A stretch of 64,000 nucleotides of DNA from Bacillota bacterium. GTDB taxonomy: Bacteria > Bacillota > Clostridia > Lachnospirales > Bianqueaceae. Positions 51,736 through 64,000 of this stretch are shown here, piece after piece (position 1 is the first letter of the stretch; the number at the start of each line of letters is the position of its first letter). The stretch covers positions 1 to 64,000 of the forward strand of contig JAFRZE010000002.1 in assembly GCA_017442735.1 (NCBI GenBank), read 5' to 3'. Under the pieces are notes generated by a model. The model did no database searches. It was not told the origin of the DNA and saw only the letters and a list, made by a program, of their open reading frames with translations. A program made the translations under genes and the position numbers.

Positions 51736-52610
51736 TCGAATGTGAAAACCTCGTCAAGATCTATAAGACCATCGATACCGAAGTATTGGCCCTGCAGGGG
51801 CTGGAATTGACCGTGGAAGACGGTGAACTGATGGCGATCATCGGCAATTCCGGATCGGGCAAATCCACTTTCCTGAATATGATCGGCGGGCTGGACCGAC
51901 CGTCGGCCGGCCGTCTGATCGTGAACGGACTGGATCTTTTCAAACTGTCCGAAGCGGAGCTGGTCGCCTATAAGCGGGACGTCGTGGGTTTCGTCTGGCA
52001 GAACAACGCGCGCAACCTGGTCCCGTATCTGACCGCGATCGAGAATGTACGGATGCCCATGATGTTCGGCACGATCAAACAGCAGAAAGAACGTGCGGCT
52101 GAGCTTCTGGAGATGGTGGGCATGAGTCACCGCGCGAAAAACAAGCTCTCTATGCTCTCCGGTGGTGAACAGCAGCGGGTGGCCATCGCGATCGCGCTGG
52201 CCAATAAACCCAAACTGTTGCTGGCCGATGAGCCGACCGGCAGCGTGGATATGAAGACATCCGATTATATTCTGGATCTGTTCCGGAAACTGAATGAACA
52301 GCTGGGCCTGACGATCGTGATCGTTACACATGACCGCCATCTGGCGAAAAAAGTAAACCGGGTCGTAGCGATCCGGGACGGCAAGACTTCCAGTGAGATG
52401 ATCCTTCGTCCCAATTATCGGGAACGCCTGGACGGGATCGGATCCCTGGACGAAGCAGAAGATACCGTTCAGGAAGAATTCGCGGTACTGGATCGCGCAG
52501 GCCGTCTGCAGATTCCTTCTACTATGTTAGAAGAAATCGGAGCCTCGGGCAACAAAGTCAAGCTTGAAGTGGTGAACGGAAAAATCCAAATCAGTCCGAG
52601 AGAAAAATAA
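51732..52610 (+). CDS. ABC ATPase with C-terminal AbrB-like domain, second of two
   Basis: 292 residues. Residues 1-225 are a LolD/MacB-type ATPase with Walker [10 protein letters not shown], signature [14 protein letters not shown] and Walker [13 protein letters not shown]. Residues about 245-292 are extra: [36 protein letters not shown] fits the swapped-hairpin AbrB/MazE pattern (V-D-x-x-G-R-x-x-I-P, then a helix, then K-V-x-L-x-V). This could bind DNA, join two subunits or regulate the pump. It probably pairs with the first ATPase on one double permease. Confidence 0.9.
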   Translation: MIECENLVKIYKTIDTEVLALQGLELTVEDGELMAIIGNSGSGKSTFLNMIGGLDRPSAGRLIVNGLDLFKLSEAELVAYKRDVVGFVWQNNARNLVPYLTAIENVRMPMMFGTIKQQKERAAELLEMVGMSHRAKNKLSMLSGGEQQRVAIAIALANKPKLLLADEPTGSVDMKTSDYILDLFRKLNEQLGLTIVIVTHDRHLAKKVNRVVAIRDGKTSSEMILRPNYRERLDGIGSLDEAEDTVQEEFAVLDRAGRLQIPSTMLEEIGASGNKVKLEVVNGKIQISPREK

Positions 52611-52627
52611 AAAGACAAAAAAAGACA

Positions 52628-52708
52628 AAAAAGCGCCTATCAGGTGTCCCAATGCAGTTTGCCGAAGCATCTGCCGAGCATTGGGGCGCTAGATAGGCGC
52701 CTTTTATT
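52628..52708. terminator. Large nested-stem bidirectional terminator
   Basis: GCGCCTATC (52633-52641) pairs with GATAGGCGC (52692-52700). Inside it CCCAATGC (52648-52655) pairs with GCATTGGG (52678-52685). A T-run follows on the right, and the A-rich stretch on the left gives one for the minus strand, so it can stop both the exporter operon and gyrA. The layout resembles the element at 41059-41146. Confidence 0.85.
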
Positions 52709-52720
52709 ATAGTTTAGTTC

Positions 52721-55267
52721 TTATTCTTCTTCTGATTCTGAACCTGAAGGTTCTTCTTGCTGGGCAAGAGCCACACTGACAATATGAACATCTTCAGCGA
52801 GTGAGATCAGTTTGACGCCCTGCGTGACGCGGCCGATCTGGCTGATGCTGTCGACCGGTGTGCGGATGATGATGCCCGCGGAAGTGATGATCAGAAGATC
52901 CTGATCCGGGGAAACGATCCGGAAAGTGACCAGACCGCCGGTCTTTTCCGTGACCTTAGTGCAGAGGACGCCCTTGCCGCCGCGGCGCTGTACACTGAAC
53001 TCATTCAGAGACGTACGCTTGCCGATACCGTTTTCGCTGATGACCAGGATCGCGTCACCTTCGGAGGCGAGTCCCATCGCGATCAGCGAGCTGCCGTTCG
53101 ACAGGTTGATACCCTTCACACCCATCGTGGAACGGCCGGTCGGACGTACATCGGTCTCAACGAAACGGATCATCTGTCCGGCGTCACTGGCCAGGAAGAT
53201 ATCATCTCTGCCGCTGGTACGCTTGACGCTGATCAGTCGGTCATCTTCCTGCAGGGCGATCGCGTTCAGACCGTTGGTACGAATGTTGTTATATTCGGAA
53301 AGCGCGGTCTTCTTCACGATACCCTGACGGGTCGCCATGATGAGATAGCCGTCTTCCGCAGTGCTGTCCTTGAGCTTGATGCCGGCACAGACCTGCTCAT
53401 CGCCACTTAGCTGAAGGAGATTGACGATGGCGGTACCCTTGGCGGTACGGCCGGCCTCCGGGATCTCAAAGGCTCTCATACGATAGACGCGGCCCTTGGT
53501 CGTGAAGAAGAGCAGATAGTCATGAGAAGAGCAGACGAACAGATCCTGGACGTAGTCATCCTTGCGGGTCTCAACGCCTTTGATGCCCTTGCCGCCACGG
53601 TTCTGGCTGCGGTACATATCCAGGGACGTACGCTTGACATAGCCGAGATTCGTGAGGGTGACGACACACTGTTCATCCTTGATGAGGTCTTCGAGATTGA
53701 TCTCGCCTTCCTCGTGAGTGATATAGGTGCGGCGGGGATCGCCGTACTTGGTCTTGATGATGAGAAGCTCTTCCTTGATGACACCGTAGAGGATGTTCTC
53801 GTTGGAGAGGATCGCCATATACTCAGCGATCTTCGATTCGAGTTCATCGTACTCGCCCTGCAGTTTGCTTCTTTCCAGACCGGTCAGCGCGCGCAGACGC
53901 ATGTCCACGATGGCCTGAGCCTGTACATCATCGAAACCGAAGCGGATGATCAGCGAGGATTTCGCTTCATCGACGCTGTTGCTCGCGCGGATGATATTGA
54001 TGATCTCGTCGATATGATCGAGTGCCATGAGCAGACCTTCCAGAATATGTGCCCGGGCCTGCGCTTTGCCGAGGTCATACCGGGTGCGGCGGGTGACGAC
54101 TTCCTTCTGGTGATCCAGGTAATGGGTCAGGATCTGCTTGAGGTTCAGCACCTTCGGCTGACCGTCGACGATGGCCAGCATATTGAAGCTGGTATTGTTC
54201 TGCAGAGGCGTGTTCTTGTAGAGCTGGTTCATCATGACGCGCGGATTGGCTTCGCGCTTCAGATCGATGACGATCCGCATACCGGTCCGGTCGGACTCGT
54301 CGCGCAGGTCGGAGATGCCTTCGAGCCGTTTATCCTTGACAAGATCCGCGATACGCTCGACCAGCTTGGCCTTGTTGACCTGGTAAGGGATCTCGGTCAC
54401 TACGATCCGGTGACGGTTGTTCGGAAGCTCCTCGACTTCCATGTTCGCGCGGACGACCGCACGGCCGCGGCCGGTACGATATGCCTGCTCGATATCGCGG
54501 GTACCATAGATGGTAGCGCCGGTGGGGAAGTCGGGACCCTTGACGATCTTGATCAGTTCATCGATCTCGGTATCACGATCCTCGAGCACATGATTGTCGA
54601 TGATCTTGACGACGGCGTCGATGACTTCGCCCAGGTTGTGGGGAGGAATGCTGGTCGCCATACCGACGGCGATACCACCGGTACCGTTGACCAGAAGGTT
54701 CGGGAAACGGGCCGGAAGGACTTCCGGTTCTTTCAGAGAAGCATCGAAGTTGTCCGCGAAGTTGACCGTATCTTTACCGATATCGGCCATCATTTCCATG
54801 GCGATCTTCGAGAAGCGGGCCTCGGTATAACGCATGGCGGCAGCGCCGTCACCGTCTACGGAACCGAAGTTGCCGTGACCGTCGACCAGCATATAGCGCA
54901 TGTTGAAATCCTGGGCCATATGGACCATCGCTTCATAGATGGAAGAATCACCGTGAGGATGGTATTTACCCATCGTATCGCCTACGATACGGGCGGATTT
55001 ACGATAGGAGCTGGAGGGATCCAGGTGCAGTTCGCTCATGGCGTAGAGGATACGGCGCTGAACCGGTTTCAGACCATCCCGGACATCCGGGAGCGCACGG
55101 GTCACGATAACGCTCATGGCATAGTCGATATAGCTTTCGCGCATGAGCTTTTCAAGGTTTACGGCCTCGATACGGTCATGCTGCGGATTGGCCGGAAGAC
55201 CTACCCCGTTCAGTTCTTCGTCCAGGATCTCGCCTTCAGGAATGTTAGGTGTATTGTTATCAGCCAT
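52721..55267 (-). CDS. gyrA: DNA gyrase subunit A
   Basis: 848 residues. Active-site Tyr147 is in AMRYTEAR. The GyrA box QRRGGKG in the C-terminal beta-pinwheel marks gyrase and not topoisomerase IV. The quinolone-contact residues are Ser108 and Glu112 (HGDSSIYEA), matching the wild-type pattern of Gram-positive GyrA, so no classical resistance change is seen. The N-terminus is about 25 residues longer than in E. coli, and the tail is acidic (SGSESEEE). It follows gyrB by 24 nt and shares its transcript. AAAGGATA precedes the ATG. Confidence 0.97.
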   Translation of the reverse strand: MADNNTPNIPEGEILDEELNGVGLPANPQHDRIEAVNLEKLMRESYIDYAMSVIVTRALPDVRDGLKPVQRRILYAMSELHLDPSSSYRKSARIVGDTMGKYHPHGDSSIYEAMVHMAQDFNMRYMLVDGHGNFGSVDGDGAAAMRYTEARFSKIAMEMMADIGKDTVNFADNFDASLKEPEVLPARFPNLLVNGTGGIAVGMATSIPPHNLGEVIDAVVKIIDNHVLEDRDTEIDELIKIVKGPDFPTGATIYGTRDIEQAYRTGRGRAVVRANMEVEELPNNRHRIVVTEIPYQVNKAKLVERIADLVKDKRLEGISDLRDESDRTGMRIVIDLKREANPRVMMNQLYKNTPLQNNTSFNMLAIVDGQPKVLNLKQILTHYLDHQKEVVTRRTRYDLGKAQARAHILEGLLMALDHIDEIINIIRASNSVDEAKSSLIIRFGFDDVQAQAIVDMRLRALTGLERSKLQGEYDELESKIAEYMAILSNENILYGVIKEELLIIKTKYGDPRRTYITHEEGEINLEDLIKDEQCVVTLTNLGYVKRTSLDMYRSQNRGGKGIKGVETRKDDYVQDLFVCSSHDYLLFFTTKGRVYRMRAFEIPEAGRTAKGTAIVNLLQLSGDEQVCAGIKLKDSTAEDGYLIMATRQGIVKKTALSEYNNIRTNGLNAIALQEDDRLISVKRTSGRDDIFLASDAGQMIRFVETDVRPTGRSTMGVKGINLSNGSSLIAMGLASEGDAILVISENGIGKRTSLNEFSVQRRGGKGVLCTKVTEKTGGLVTFRIVSPDQDLLIITSAGIIIRTPVDSISQIGRVTQGVKLISLAEDVHIVSVALAQQEEPSGSESEEE

Positions 55268-55291
55268 TTGGGTTTATCCTTTCGAAGTTAT

Positions 55292-59833
<4,542 letters not shown>

Positions 59834-59841
<8 letters not shown>

Positions 59842-60709
59842 TGCAACAAAAGAGTTCTTCAGGGACAACGGAAAAACGCTTGGAGAACTCGCCCTGGGAA
59901 GCGCGATCTATTCCCTGGGTATGAATCTTTTCTATACGCCGGCAAAATTGCTGGCCGGCGGCGTGACCGGTTTCGCGCAGATCCTGCACTATCAGTTCGG
60001 CTGGTCGATCGCGCTGATGGTGATCCTGATCAACATCCCCATGTTTCTGGTGGGGCTCTGGCTGATCAATAAAAAGTTTATCCTGTATTCCGCGATCGGA
60101 ATGGGGATCTATACGCTGTTTATCCAGTTGTTTTCAGGTCTCTCGCTCCCGTTCTCCAGTCCGCTGACTTCGGTCGTCGTCGGCGGTGTCCTGCTTGGTC
60201 TCGGCGTGGGGCTCATTTACCGGAGCGGCGCTTCGGTAGGCGGGACGGATATCATCGCCAAGATCCTGAATAAGTATTTTTCGGTCAATATGGCGACCGC
60301 CGGCCTGGCGATCAACGCGGTCATCGTTTTCGCCTCAGCCTTTATCTTCGGCCTTGATCAGGCGGTTTTAACGATCTGCGCCATGTTCATCTCCGCCAAA
60401 GTAAATTCCTTCGTCATCGACGGTATCGACCATCGCAGAGCGATCCTGATCATCACGGACAAAAAGGAAGAACTGTCAAAAGCTCTGATGGAACGGCTGA
60501 ACCGCGGTGTGACCATTATCGACGCGCAGGGCGCCTATACCGGCCAGGAGCATTGGCTGATGTATATCGTCATCAACAAGCATCAGCTGGGCGTACTGAA
60601 ATCGGTCATCAAGCGTGTGGATCCGAAGGCTTTCTTCACGATCATCACCGTGAACGGCGTCTATGGCCACGGTTCCAGCTTTTTCTCGATGAAGCAGATC
60701 GACAGCTGA
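59834..60709 (+). CDS. YitT family membrane protein (DUF161/DUF2179)
   Basis: 291 residues. Five or six membrane helices (about 15-190; ELALGSAIYSLGMNLFYTPAKLLAGGVTGFAQI and GLIYRSGASVGGTDIIAKIL are the family marks) followed by a cytoplasmic DUF2179 domain (about 205-285; RGVTIIDAQGAYTG, FFTIITVNGVYGHG). Transport role unknown. It starts within the end of the phosphatase gene, so the two are co-translated. Confidence 0.93.
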
Positions 60710-60713
60710 AAAC

Positions 60714-60742
60714 TTTTTTTCCTGTCAGGAATATGATATACT
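60714..60742 (+). promoter_or_regulatory. Extended -10 promoter before the hypothetical gene at 60776
   Basis: TATACT (60737-60742) preceded by TGA; the -35 region is only a T-run (60714-60719). Confidence 0.5.
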
Positions 60743-60775
60743 GAAAAATAAGAAATCAATGGGAGGTATCCACTC

Positions 60776-61396
60776 ATGTTTCAGCAATTCATGAATAATG
60801 TCGTCAAAAAATCATCCGACGGCCAGGCGAACGAAGGCATCCGCAATGTGACCCTTGGTCAGAAACGATATGTTTTCCAGCGTTTCCCGGAAAACGCGAA
60901 TGAACTGAGACAGGTAAACCGCGGCGGAGCAGAGGGGAAATATCTGGTGCTGCCGCTGATGATCGCGGCCTTCCGTACCTGGACGCCGCAGAATCCGGAA
61001 ACCTGTTATGAGATGATGAAAGTGCTCATGAACTCGCCGACCGCCGGCAGCATGGCGCCGTTCAACAACTTTACCAAGGATTTTGTTCGTGCCCGGATGA
61101 TGCAGAACAACAAGTGGCAGTATATCGCGAACGCCTATCTGGAAGGCGCGACGCCGCAGAACGGATACCGGCCGAATCAGCCATTCGCGATCACTGTCCG
61201 TGAATATGTCTATGCGCCGCAGACCTCCACGATCTACGGCAGGACCCTTTCCGTCGAGAAAGTCGTGATCGAGTTCCCAGGAGCCGACACGGAGCGTTCA
61301 CTCTCTGTTTATCAGGATCCCGCGGACGGACAGTGGTACGCCTTCAGCGACACCTATGGCGGCCTGCTGGTCGACATCAAAACCCCCATGAGATAG
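60776..61396 (+). CDS. Hypothetical protein
   Basis: 206 residues, no signal peptide or membrane helix. The C-terminal half is beta-rich (FAITVREYVYAPQ, SLSVYQDPADGQWYAFSD); the middle is helical with a MIAAFRTWTPQNPETCYEMMKVLM segment that looks conserved. I do not recognise a named function. GGGAGG lies 9 nt before the ATG. It precedes the MoxR gene by 19 nt and so may be transcribed with it. Confidence 0.75.
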   Translation: MFQQFMNNVVKKSSDGQANEGIRNVTLGQKRYVFQRFPENANELRQVNRGGAEGKYLVLPLMIAAFRTWTPQNPETCYEMMKVLMNSPTAGSMAPFNNFTKDFVRARMMQNNKWQYIANAYLEGATPQNGYRPNQPFAITVREYVYAPQTSTIYGRTLSVEKVVIEFPGADTERSLSVYQDPADGQWYAFSDTYGGLLVDIKTPMR

Positions 61397-61415
61397 AAAT
61401 AGAAGAGGAAATACT

Positions 61416-62372
61416 ATGCAGATCTCTGAAGTTCAGCTCTTAAGCGCAAAGATAAAGGAAAACATGGAAAAGGTCATCGTGGGCAAATCAGATAAGATCG
61501 ATCTGATTCTGGCCGCGCTTCTGGCAAAGGGACATGTGCTTCTGGAGGATGTGCCGGGCACCGGCAAGACCGTGCTGGCCAAGTCGCTCGCGAAATCCAT
61601 CGATACGAAATTCAAGCGGATCCAGTTCACGCCGGATCTTCTTCCCTCGGATCTGATCGGTATCAACTACTTCAACCAGAAGGAACAGGAATTCGTTTTC
61701 CGTCAGGGAGCGCTTTTCACGAACATCCTGTTGGCGGATGAAATCAACCGGGCGACGCCCCGTACGCAGTCTTCCCTGCTGGAGAGCATGGAAGAAAAGC
61801 AGATCACCGTGGACGGTGTGACCTATGTGCTGGATCAGCCGTTCTTCGTCATCGCGACAGAGAACCCGGTGGAAACCCAGGGAACCTTCCCGCTTCCGGA
61901 AGCCCAGCTTGACCGTTTTCTGATCCAGCTTTCTATGGGCTACACGGAAAAGGCGGAGACAGTCAAGATCCTGGAACGTTTTGTCAACGAAGTTCCGGCA
62001 GCGGATCTCCAGCCGGTCATCACGAAAGACCAGCTGCTGGAGATGCAGGAAGCTATCAAGGACGTATATATCCATCCGGATGTAGCCGGCTACAGTGTCG
62101 ATATCGTCGAAAAAACGAGACAGGAAGAGGCTGTGCAGCTGGGTGTTTCTCCCCGTGGCAATCTGGCGCTCTTAAAGGCGGCGCAGGCGCTCGCCGCGAT
62201 CCGCGGCCGCGAATTCGTGACGCCGGATGACATCAAGGATCTGGCGCTGCCGGTACTGGGGCATCGTATTCTGCTCAGAGGATCGTCCCGCAACCGTTCG
62301 ACGCAGATCGAGAATCTCATCAGCGGAATTCTGGAAACCGTCGAAGTCCCTACTGAAAACTTCAAGAGATAA
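61416..62372 (+). CDS. MoxR family AAA+ ATPase
   Basis: 318 residues, typical MoxR length. Walker A VPGTGKT (46-52), Walker B LLADEINRA, the ATENP sensor segment and the PLPEAQLDRF motif are all present. MoxR ATPases act as chaperones for VWA-domain or membrane-bound complexes and nearly always sit beside a DUF58 gene, as here (2 nt gap). AGAAGAGGAAA precedes the ATG. Confidence 0.95.
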   Translation: MQISEVQLLSAKIKENMEKVIVGKSDKIDLILAALLAKGHVLLEDVPGTGKTVLAKSLAKSIDTKFKRIQFTPDLLPSDLIGINYFNQKEQEFVFRQGALFTNILLADEINRATPRTQSSLLESMEEKQITVDGVTYVLDQPFFVIATENPVETQGTFPLPEAQLDRFLIQLSMGYTEKAETVKILERFVNEVPAADLQPVITKDQLLEMQEAIKDVYIHPDVAGYSVDIVEKTRQEEAVQLGVSPRGNLALLKAAQALAAIRGREFVTPDDIKDLALPVLGHRILLRGSSRNRSTQIENLISGILETVEVPTENFKR

Positions 62373-62374
62373 CA

Positions 62375-63481
62375 ATGCCGATACTGATCATTCTGATCGT
62401 TGTGGGGCTGGTGCTCTGGCTGCAGCGCGTGATCTACCGCCGTTTCTGGGACCGCTCTCTGGAAGCGTCGGTCAGGTTTTCGGACTATTATCTGTTCGAA
62501 GGGTCGACGACGACCCTGACCGAGGTCATGTCGAACGCCAAGCTGCTTCCGCTCCCGTGGGTCCACCTGAAATTTCAGATCTTCCGCAACGGAAAGAGCG
62601 ACAACCTGTTCCGCAGCGATATTTTCAACATTCTGTTCAATCAGCAGATCACCCGAAAAAGCGAGATCAAACTGGATAAGCGCGGCGTCTATCAGATCCC
62701 TTCGCTGGATCTGTTAAGCTATGACCTTTTTATCACGAGCAAGTTTGTGAAAAAGACCGATAACCAGGCGACGATCACGGTTTTTCCGCTTTCCCTTACC
62801 GATACAGAGATCGCTGTTCCTTTCGAGAAACTGATGGGCCAGATCGCGACGAAACGCTATACGCAGGAGGATCCGTTCCTCTTCAAGGGCATTCGCCCGT
62901 ATCAGCCGGAAGACAGCTTTCGTGACATCAATTTCAACGCCTCCGCCCGGGCGGGCGAGTGGCTGGTCAACACACATGAATATACCTTGGATCAGAAGGT
63001 CCGGATCGTCCTTCTGACCGACAAAAGCACCAACTATTACGATGAAACGGCCTATGAGGAAGGACTGCGCTTCGCCGCCGCGCTGGTAAGCCGGCTGGAG
63101 ACGGAAGGTATTCCGGTCAGCTTCTATTCGAATGGAATGGACAGCCTCGATCATAAAGAACCCTTCCTTGATGCCGGTACCAGTCAGAATCACACGGACG
63201 CGATCCTGGAACTGCTCGCAAGGCTGGATCTTTCCGAGACCGGCACACCGGGGACGAAAGTACTGGAAAACATCCAGGAAAACCGCCAGGCGGACGAGTT
63301 TTATGTCATTATTTCCCCGGACCGGAGCAGACAAATGCTGGACGCGTATCTTTCTCTTCGGGATTATACCGATGCCTGCCAGATGATCGTGCCGGTGAGG
63401 GCGATGGATTTCTTCGCGCTGCCGGACGAAGAGAAAGAACGGGAAGAAAAGATCGAGAATTATTACTATCATAAAATCTGA
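62375..63481 (+). CDS. DUF58 domain protein
   Basis: 368 residues. One or no clear N-terminal membrane helix (about 1-20, PILIILIVVGLVLWL). The DUF58 core is IRPYQPEDSFRDINFNASARAGEWLVNTHE (about 172-201), followed by a VWA-like region (VRIVLLTDKS, with a partial metal site). It works with the MoxR ATPase next to it, often in cell-envelope stress or protein assembly. It starts 2 nt after moxR stops. Confidence 0.92.
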   Translation: MPILIILIVVGLVLWLQRVIYRRFWDRSLEASVRFSDYYLFEGSTTTLTEVMSNAKLLPLPWVHLKFQIFRNGKSDNLFRSDIFNILFNQQITRKSEIKLDKRGVYQIPSLDLLSYDLFITSKFVKKTDNQATITVFPLSLTDTEIAVPFEKLMGQIATKRYTQEDPFLFKGIRPYQPEDSFRDINFNASARAGEWLVNTHEYTLDQKVRIVLLTDKSTNYYDETAYEEGLRFAAALVSRLETEGIPVSFYSNGMDSLDHKEPFLDAGTSQNHTDAILELLARLDLSETGTPGTKVLENIQENRQADEFYVIISPDRSRQMLDAYLSLRDYTDACQMIVPVRAMDFFALPDEEKEREEKIENYYYHKI

Positions 63482-63496
63482 GGAAAGGAACATTTC

Positions 63497-64000
63497 ATGG
63501 GCGGATATTCAGAAGAAGAACGCATGCCGGATATCGATTTTTACCGGAAGCCCAAATATCCTGTCTGGATCGAAGCGCTGAAGGTCTTTCTGATGTTTTG
63601 CATCGGAGGGATGGTGATCCTTTACGCGGCTTATGATCTGGCTGAAGGCCGACAGATGTATATTCTTTTTGCTGTCGGTTTTCTTCTGATGCCCATTTTA
63701 TCCACTATCGTCCGCCGGCTCTCGAGGAATCTGTTTCTTTTCCTTTTACCGCATATCGCCTTCGGCGCTTATGTGCTGATGCTGTCGCCGGATATCATCC
63801 TGACCGCGCTGGGGATGCTGTATGTCATTCTTCTGACAGTCTACGGACTGGTTCGGCAGATGTCCCGCCAGAGCGAGAAGGAGATGTCCATGATCGTGCT
63901 GTTCTCCGCGATCTTTGCCATGCTGGTGATCTATGGGATCTCCATTTACCGCGGACACGGCGAATACGAGATGCTGCTCATGGGACAGGGCCTTGTCTAC
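63497..64000 (+). CDS. Membrane protein of the MoxR-DUF58 operon (cut by window end)
   Basis: The first 168 residues are visible with no stop before the end. An N-terminal soluble part (about 1-25) is followed by five hydrophobic stretches (about 30-45, 54-70, 78-90, 95-118 and 132-148). Third genes in such loci are often transglutaminase-like or membrane assembly proteins, but no such domain is visible yet. AGGAAAGGAA precedes ATG 63497, 15 nt after the DUF58 gene. Confidence 0.8.
   Translation, partial: MGGYSEEERMPDIDFYRKPKYPVWIEALKVFLMFCIGGMVILYAAYDLAEGRQMYILFAVGFLLMPILSTIVRRLSRNLFLFLLPHIAFGAYVLMLSPDIILTALGMLYVILLTVYGLVRQMSRQSEKEMSMIVLFSAIFAMLVIYGISIYRGHGEYEMLLMGQGLVY

Noticed and set aside
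52721-55267. Quinolone-resistance change in gyrA
   Set aside because: Ser108 and Glu112 match the normal pattern of susceptible Gram-positive enzymes.

Overview
The window looks like chromosome from an anaerobic, probably gut-associated Gram-positive Firmicute (Clostridia-like). I infer this from the strong purine-rich Shine-Dalgarno sites, a two-gene SufC/SufB-type Fe-S system, LplB/LplC-type sugar permeases, YitT, DUF4867, a SpoIIE-type phosphatase, an SRP RNA just before dnaX-ebfC-recR, and sugar-acid and fucoside genes. GC looks near 50% by eye and fairly even. I see no tRNA, rRNA, CRISPR array, transposase, integrase or prophage genes. Genus is not determinable from sequence alone. || Layout. 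1-160: tail of a probable sugar-binding lipoprotein. 0.3-7 kb: MATE exporter, AraC regulator, mannonate dehydratase with a fructuronate reductase-type SDR (hexuronate pathway), aldo/keto reductase, malic enzyme. 7-10.2 kb: CcdA-thioredoxin fusion and the minimal sufCB pair. 10.3-16.8 kb: beta-propeller protein, TetR and AraC regulators, and a sugar operon (DUF4867, fucose/arabinose isomerase-like protein, FSA-type transaldolase, small hypothetical). 16.9-37.6 kb: a 20-kb type IV secretion (T4SS)-like operon preceded by an XRE/pseudo-receiver regulator. It holds a VirB2-like pilin, secreted proteins, a VirB6/TrbL-like membrane protein, a PrgI-VirB4 fusion, a giant 1,884-residue secreted protein, a VirD4 coupling protein, a STAS protein and two charged cytoplasmic proteins. 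37.6-41.0 kb: alpha-L-fucosidase divergent from a sugar permease pair. 41.2-43.9 kb: ffs-dnaX-ebfC-recR. 44-52.6 kb: a MacB-like exporter operon with three adaptor-type lipoproteins, one double-FtsX permease and two ATPases, one carrying an AbrB-like tail. 52.7-57.4 kb: gyrB-gyrA on the minus strand. 57.7-64 kb: SpoIIE-type phosphatase with extracellular sensor, YitT protein, hypothetical, and the start of a MoxR-DUF58 operon cut by the window end. || The most interesting part is the T4SS-like locus. It has the energy and channel core of a conjugation machine but no relaxase, integrase, att repeats or recognisable cell-wall hydrolase, and much of its coding capacity goes to secreted proteins of unknown type. 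A protein-delivery or surface-assembly machine fixed in the chromosome fits better than a conjugative element, but this is inference. Other notable points are the degenerate receiver of its probable regulator, a terminator just after the pilin gene, the three-adaptor exporter, two unusually structured 70-85-nt terminators, and a dyad over the sufCB promoter.
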